NCBI RefSeq assembly: GCF_023278565.1
Contig: NC_064680.1
Location: 3,720,001-3,784,000, forward strand
DNA length: 64,000 nt
From: Colletotrichum lupini
Taxonomy: Eukaryota; Ascomycota; Sordariomycetes; Glomerellales; Glomerellaceae
Reading direction: 5' to 3'
In this document: positions 62,701 to 64,000 of the stretch, one piece after another
Numbering within the stretch: the stretch's first letter is position 1
How the letters are laid out: every line of letters begins with the position of its first letter
Program-made: the position numbers and the translations under genes
Notes under the pieces: generated by a model
The model's database searches: none
Told to the model about the DNA's origin: nothing
The model's input: only the letters and a program-made list of their open reading frames with translations

Positions 62701-64000
62701 AAACGAGCGGAAAATTAGATATTTTTATACCGCAATTTAGCGTATACTAAAGGTAAAAATAACCCTATACTAGGCACTCGAAGACTATAAGACGCTTTAC
62801 TCGAGGCTAAGATCTAGTTTTAATATTAAAGCGAGAATACTATACTAAACCTATTTTTAAACGTACGACGGCCCTTATTAATAATATTAAGTCGATCGAA
62901 TATATAATAAAAAAGGAAAAGAGGCTAAATATAGTAATTACTAGTAAAAAGGCCTAGATTCGTTAAATAAGTAAAGATTTAACTTATAGGTAGGGTAATA
63001 AAAGAAGTAATATTATATTTATAAAAAAGATAAATATTAGTTAAGTAATTACTCTAAGGAAGAGCGTACTAAATTATATAAATAATATAAAAAGTCGAGG
63101 GTAATAGATAGTAAAACTAGCCCTCGTTAGTTTAACTAATTTCTTATTATATATAAAAGCAGATCCGGGGGTATAAAACTTAGTAATAGTAACTAAAGTA
63201 GCGGCCTAAAGTATATACCCCTTATAAAAAATTTAAAAAATAAAAAAGATCTTACCCCCTATATTAATAAATTAAATTATAACGAAATTAATAATATTAA
63301 CTACTCTTTTTTCGCCCCGTTAGCCTCTAGAAAATATACGAGGCTAAATAAATAAAAAGTAGCGGAAGCTCTTAATAAGTAGGCTTTTATTTATAAATAG
63401 TAAGGGAAGGTTTTTCAAACGACGGATACGGAGGTAGCTAAAAGAACGAATTTAATAGGGCCAAAGCCTATTCTCTTAATAATTAAAAAGAAAATACTAT
63501 TTCTCTTAATATTTAAAAAAAAAGAATATAATATTAAGTAAATCTAGGGGTAGCTAAAGGGGTCCTTTTTATACTACTTAGATCCCTCGAATACTAAGCT
63601 TGTATAAGTATTTTATATAAATAAAAGGTACGGCCTAGACGATTTCTATAAGATTATCCTAAATACTAGGGTATCGTAATAGTTAATTAAAGGAAAAGGG
63701 TAATTTTAAGTACTATAAAAGATCGCGTTAATAACGCTTAATATATTAATAGCGGGTATTACGAAAATTAGTTTCGGCTTAGGTAAGGAAATCGTCGCCC
63801 TAGGTATAATAAAAATAAAAACATACTTTAAAACGATAACTTTCTATATTTTACCTGTTAATACTCTATTTTTCCTCTATCTAAAAAATATAAATCGACT
63901 AGGTATTATATTCGATAATACAAAGAATAGAATCTCTAATAATAAGGACTTTAAAATAGTTAAATAATAATAAGGGTATATATTTATAAAGCTTACTAAT
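59790..64000. repeat. RIP-mutated AT-rich repeat block
   Basis: From about 59,790 to the window end the sequence turns sharply AT-rich. TpA is extremely common, while CpA and TpG are nearly absent on both strands and CpG is retained in ACG/CGA contexts. That is the fingerprint of repeat-induced point mutation, which turns CpA into TpA in duplicated DNA. No frame longer than a few dozen codons survives. At least the right part is a retrotransposon, listed separately; the identity of the left part (59.8-61.9 kb) is not readable. The border with normal sequence lies just after the regulator gene. Confidence 0.88.
63000..64000 (+). mobile_element. Decayed Ty1/Copia retrotransposon, gag to protease segment
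   Basis: Read on the plus strand, 63782-63980 gives an interrupted but clear match in pattern to the end of the retropepsin region of fungal Copia polyproteins: a LGIIKIK-type strand, TFYILPVNT, then LFFLYLKNINRLGIIFDN. Substitutions such as D to N and M to I are what G-to-A RIP would cause. At about 63010-63095 the segment ending SNYSKEERTKLYK resembles the stretch after the gag zinc knuckle, with Cys and His codons replaced by Tyr and Trp/Gln by stops. The integrase and reverse transcriptase would lie beyond the window. It is non-functional. Confidence 0.7.

Noticed and set aside
59790..64000. A CRISPR-like array, centromere or mitochondrial insertion as the cause of the AT-rich block
   Set aside because: There are no regular spacers, and the CpA/TpG depletion plus the Copia-like protease segment explain it as RIP-mutated repeats.

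Overview
The window is nuclear DNA of a filamentous ascomycete (Pezizomycotina, probably a Sordariomycete). The evidence is short GT-AG introns of about 40-350 nt, a tRNA-Ser with an anticodon-loop intron, a eukaryotic initiator tRNA-Met, iterative type I polyketide synthases, Zn2Cys6 regulators, and a terminal AT-rich block with the CpA/TpG depletion expected of repeat-induced point mutation (RIP).

Layout. Positions 1-22.9 kb are an ordinary, gene-poor arm. It holds a secreted proteinase K-like subtilase with an in-frame stop, a fumarate reductase-like flavoprotein, a decayed Zn2Cys6 regulator, tRNA-Ser(GCT), a 528-bp non-autonomous DNA transposon with 93-bp inverted repeats and an 8-bp target duplication, an Ady2/AcpA-type acetate transporter, one cytochrome P450, initiator tRNA-Met and a large secreted subtilase. 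Positions 23.1-59.7 kb look like one biosynthetic gene cluster. In order: a 15-PGDH-like SDR, a highly reducing PKS (HR-PKS), SDR-1, a two-domain NTF2/SnoaL-like protein, a small class I methyltransferase, a 14-TM MFS pump, a 12-TM-type MFS transporter, a P450, SDR-2 (a paralogue of SDR-1), a non-reducing PKS (NR-PKS; SAT-KS-AT-PT-ACP-TE), another P450 and an AflR-like Zn2Cys6 regulator. Positions ~59.8-64 kb are a heavily RIP-mutated repeat block that includes a Ty1/Copia gag-protease segment.

How the genes may work together (inference). The HR-PKS (KS-AT-DH-ER-KR-ACP, with a vestigial methyltransferase) would make a reduced acyl chain. The SAT domain of the NR-PKS would accept it; that SAT carries Ser rather than Cys in its active-site motif. 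The NR-PKS would extend and aromatise the chain and release it through its thioesterase. This is the architecture known for resorcylic acid lactones and related benzenediol lactones. The tailoring set here (two paralogous SDRs, tandem NTF2-like protein, methyltransferase, two P450s, no halogenase) does not match a pathway I can name, so the product is unknown. Several genes near the repeats carry lesions: a nonsense codon in the first subtilase, a dead Zn2Cys6 gene, and a lost splice acceptor in the P450 at 42.6-44.5 kb.
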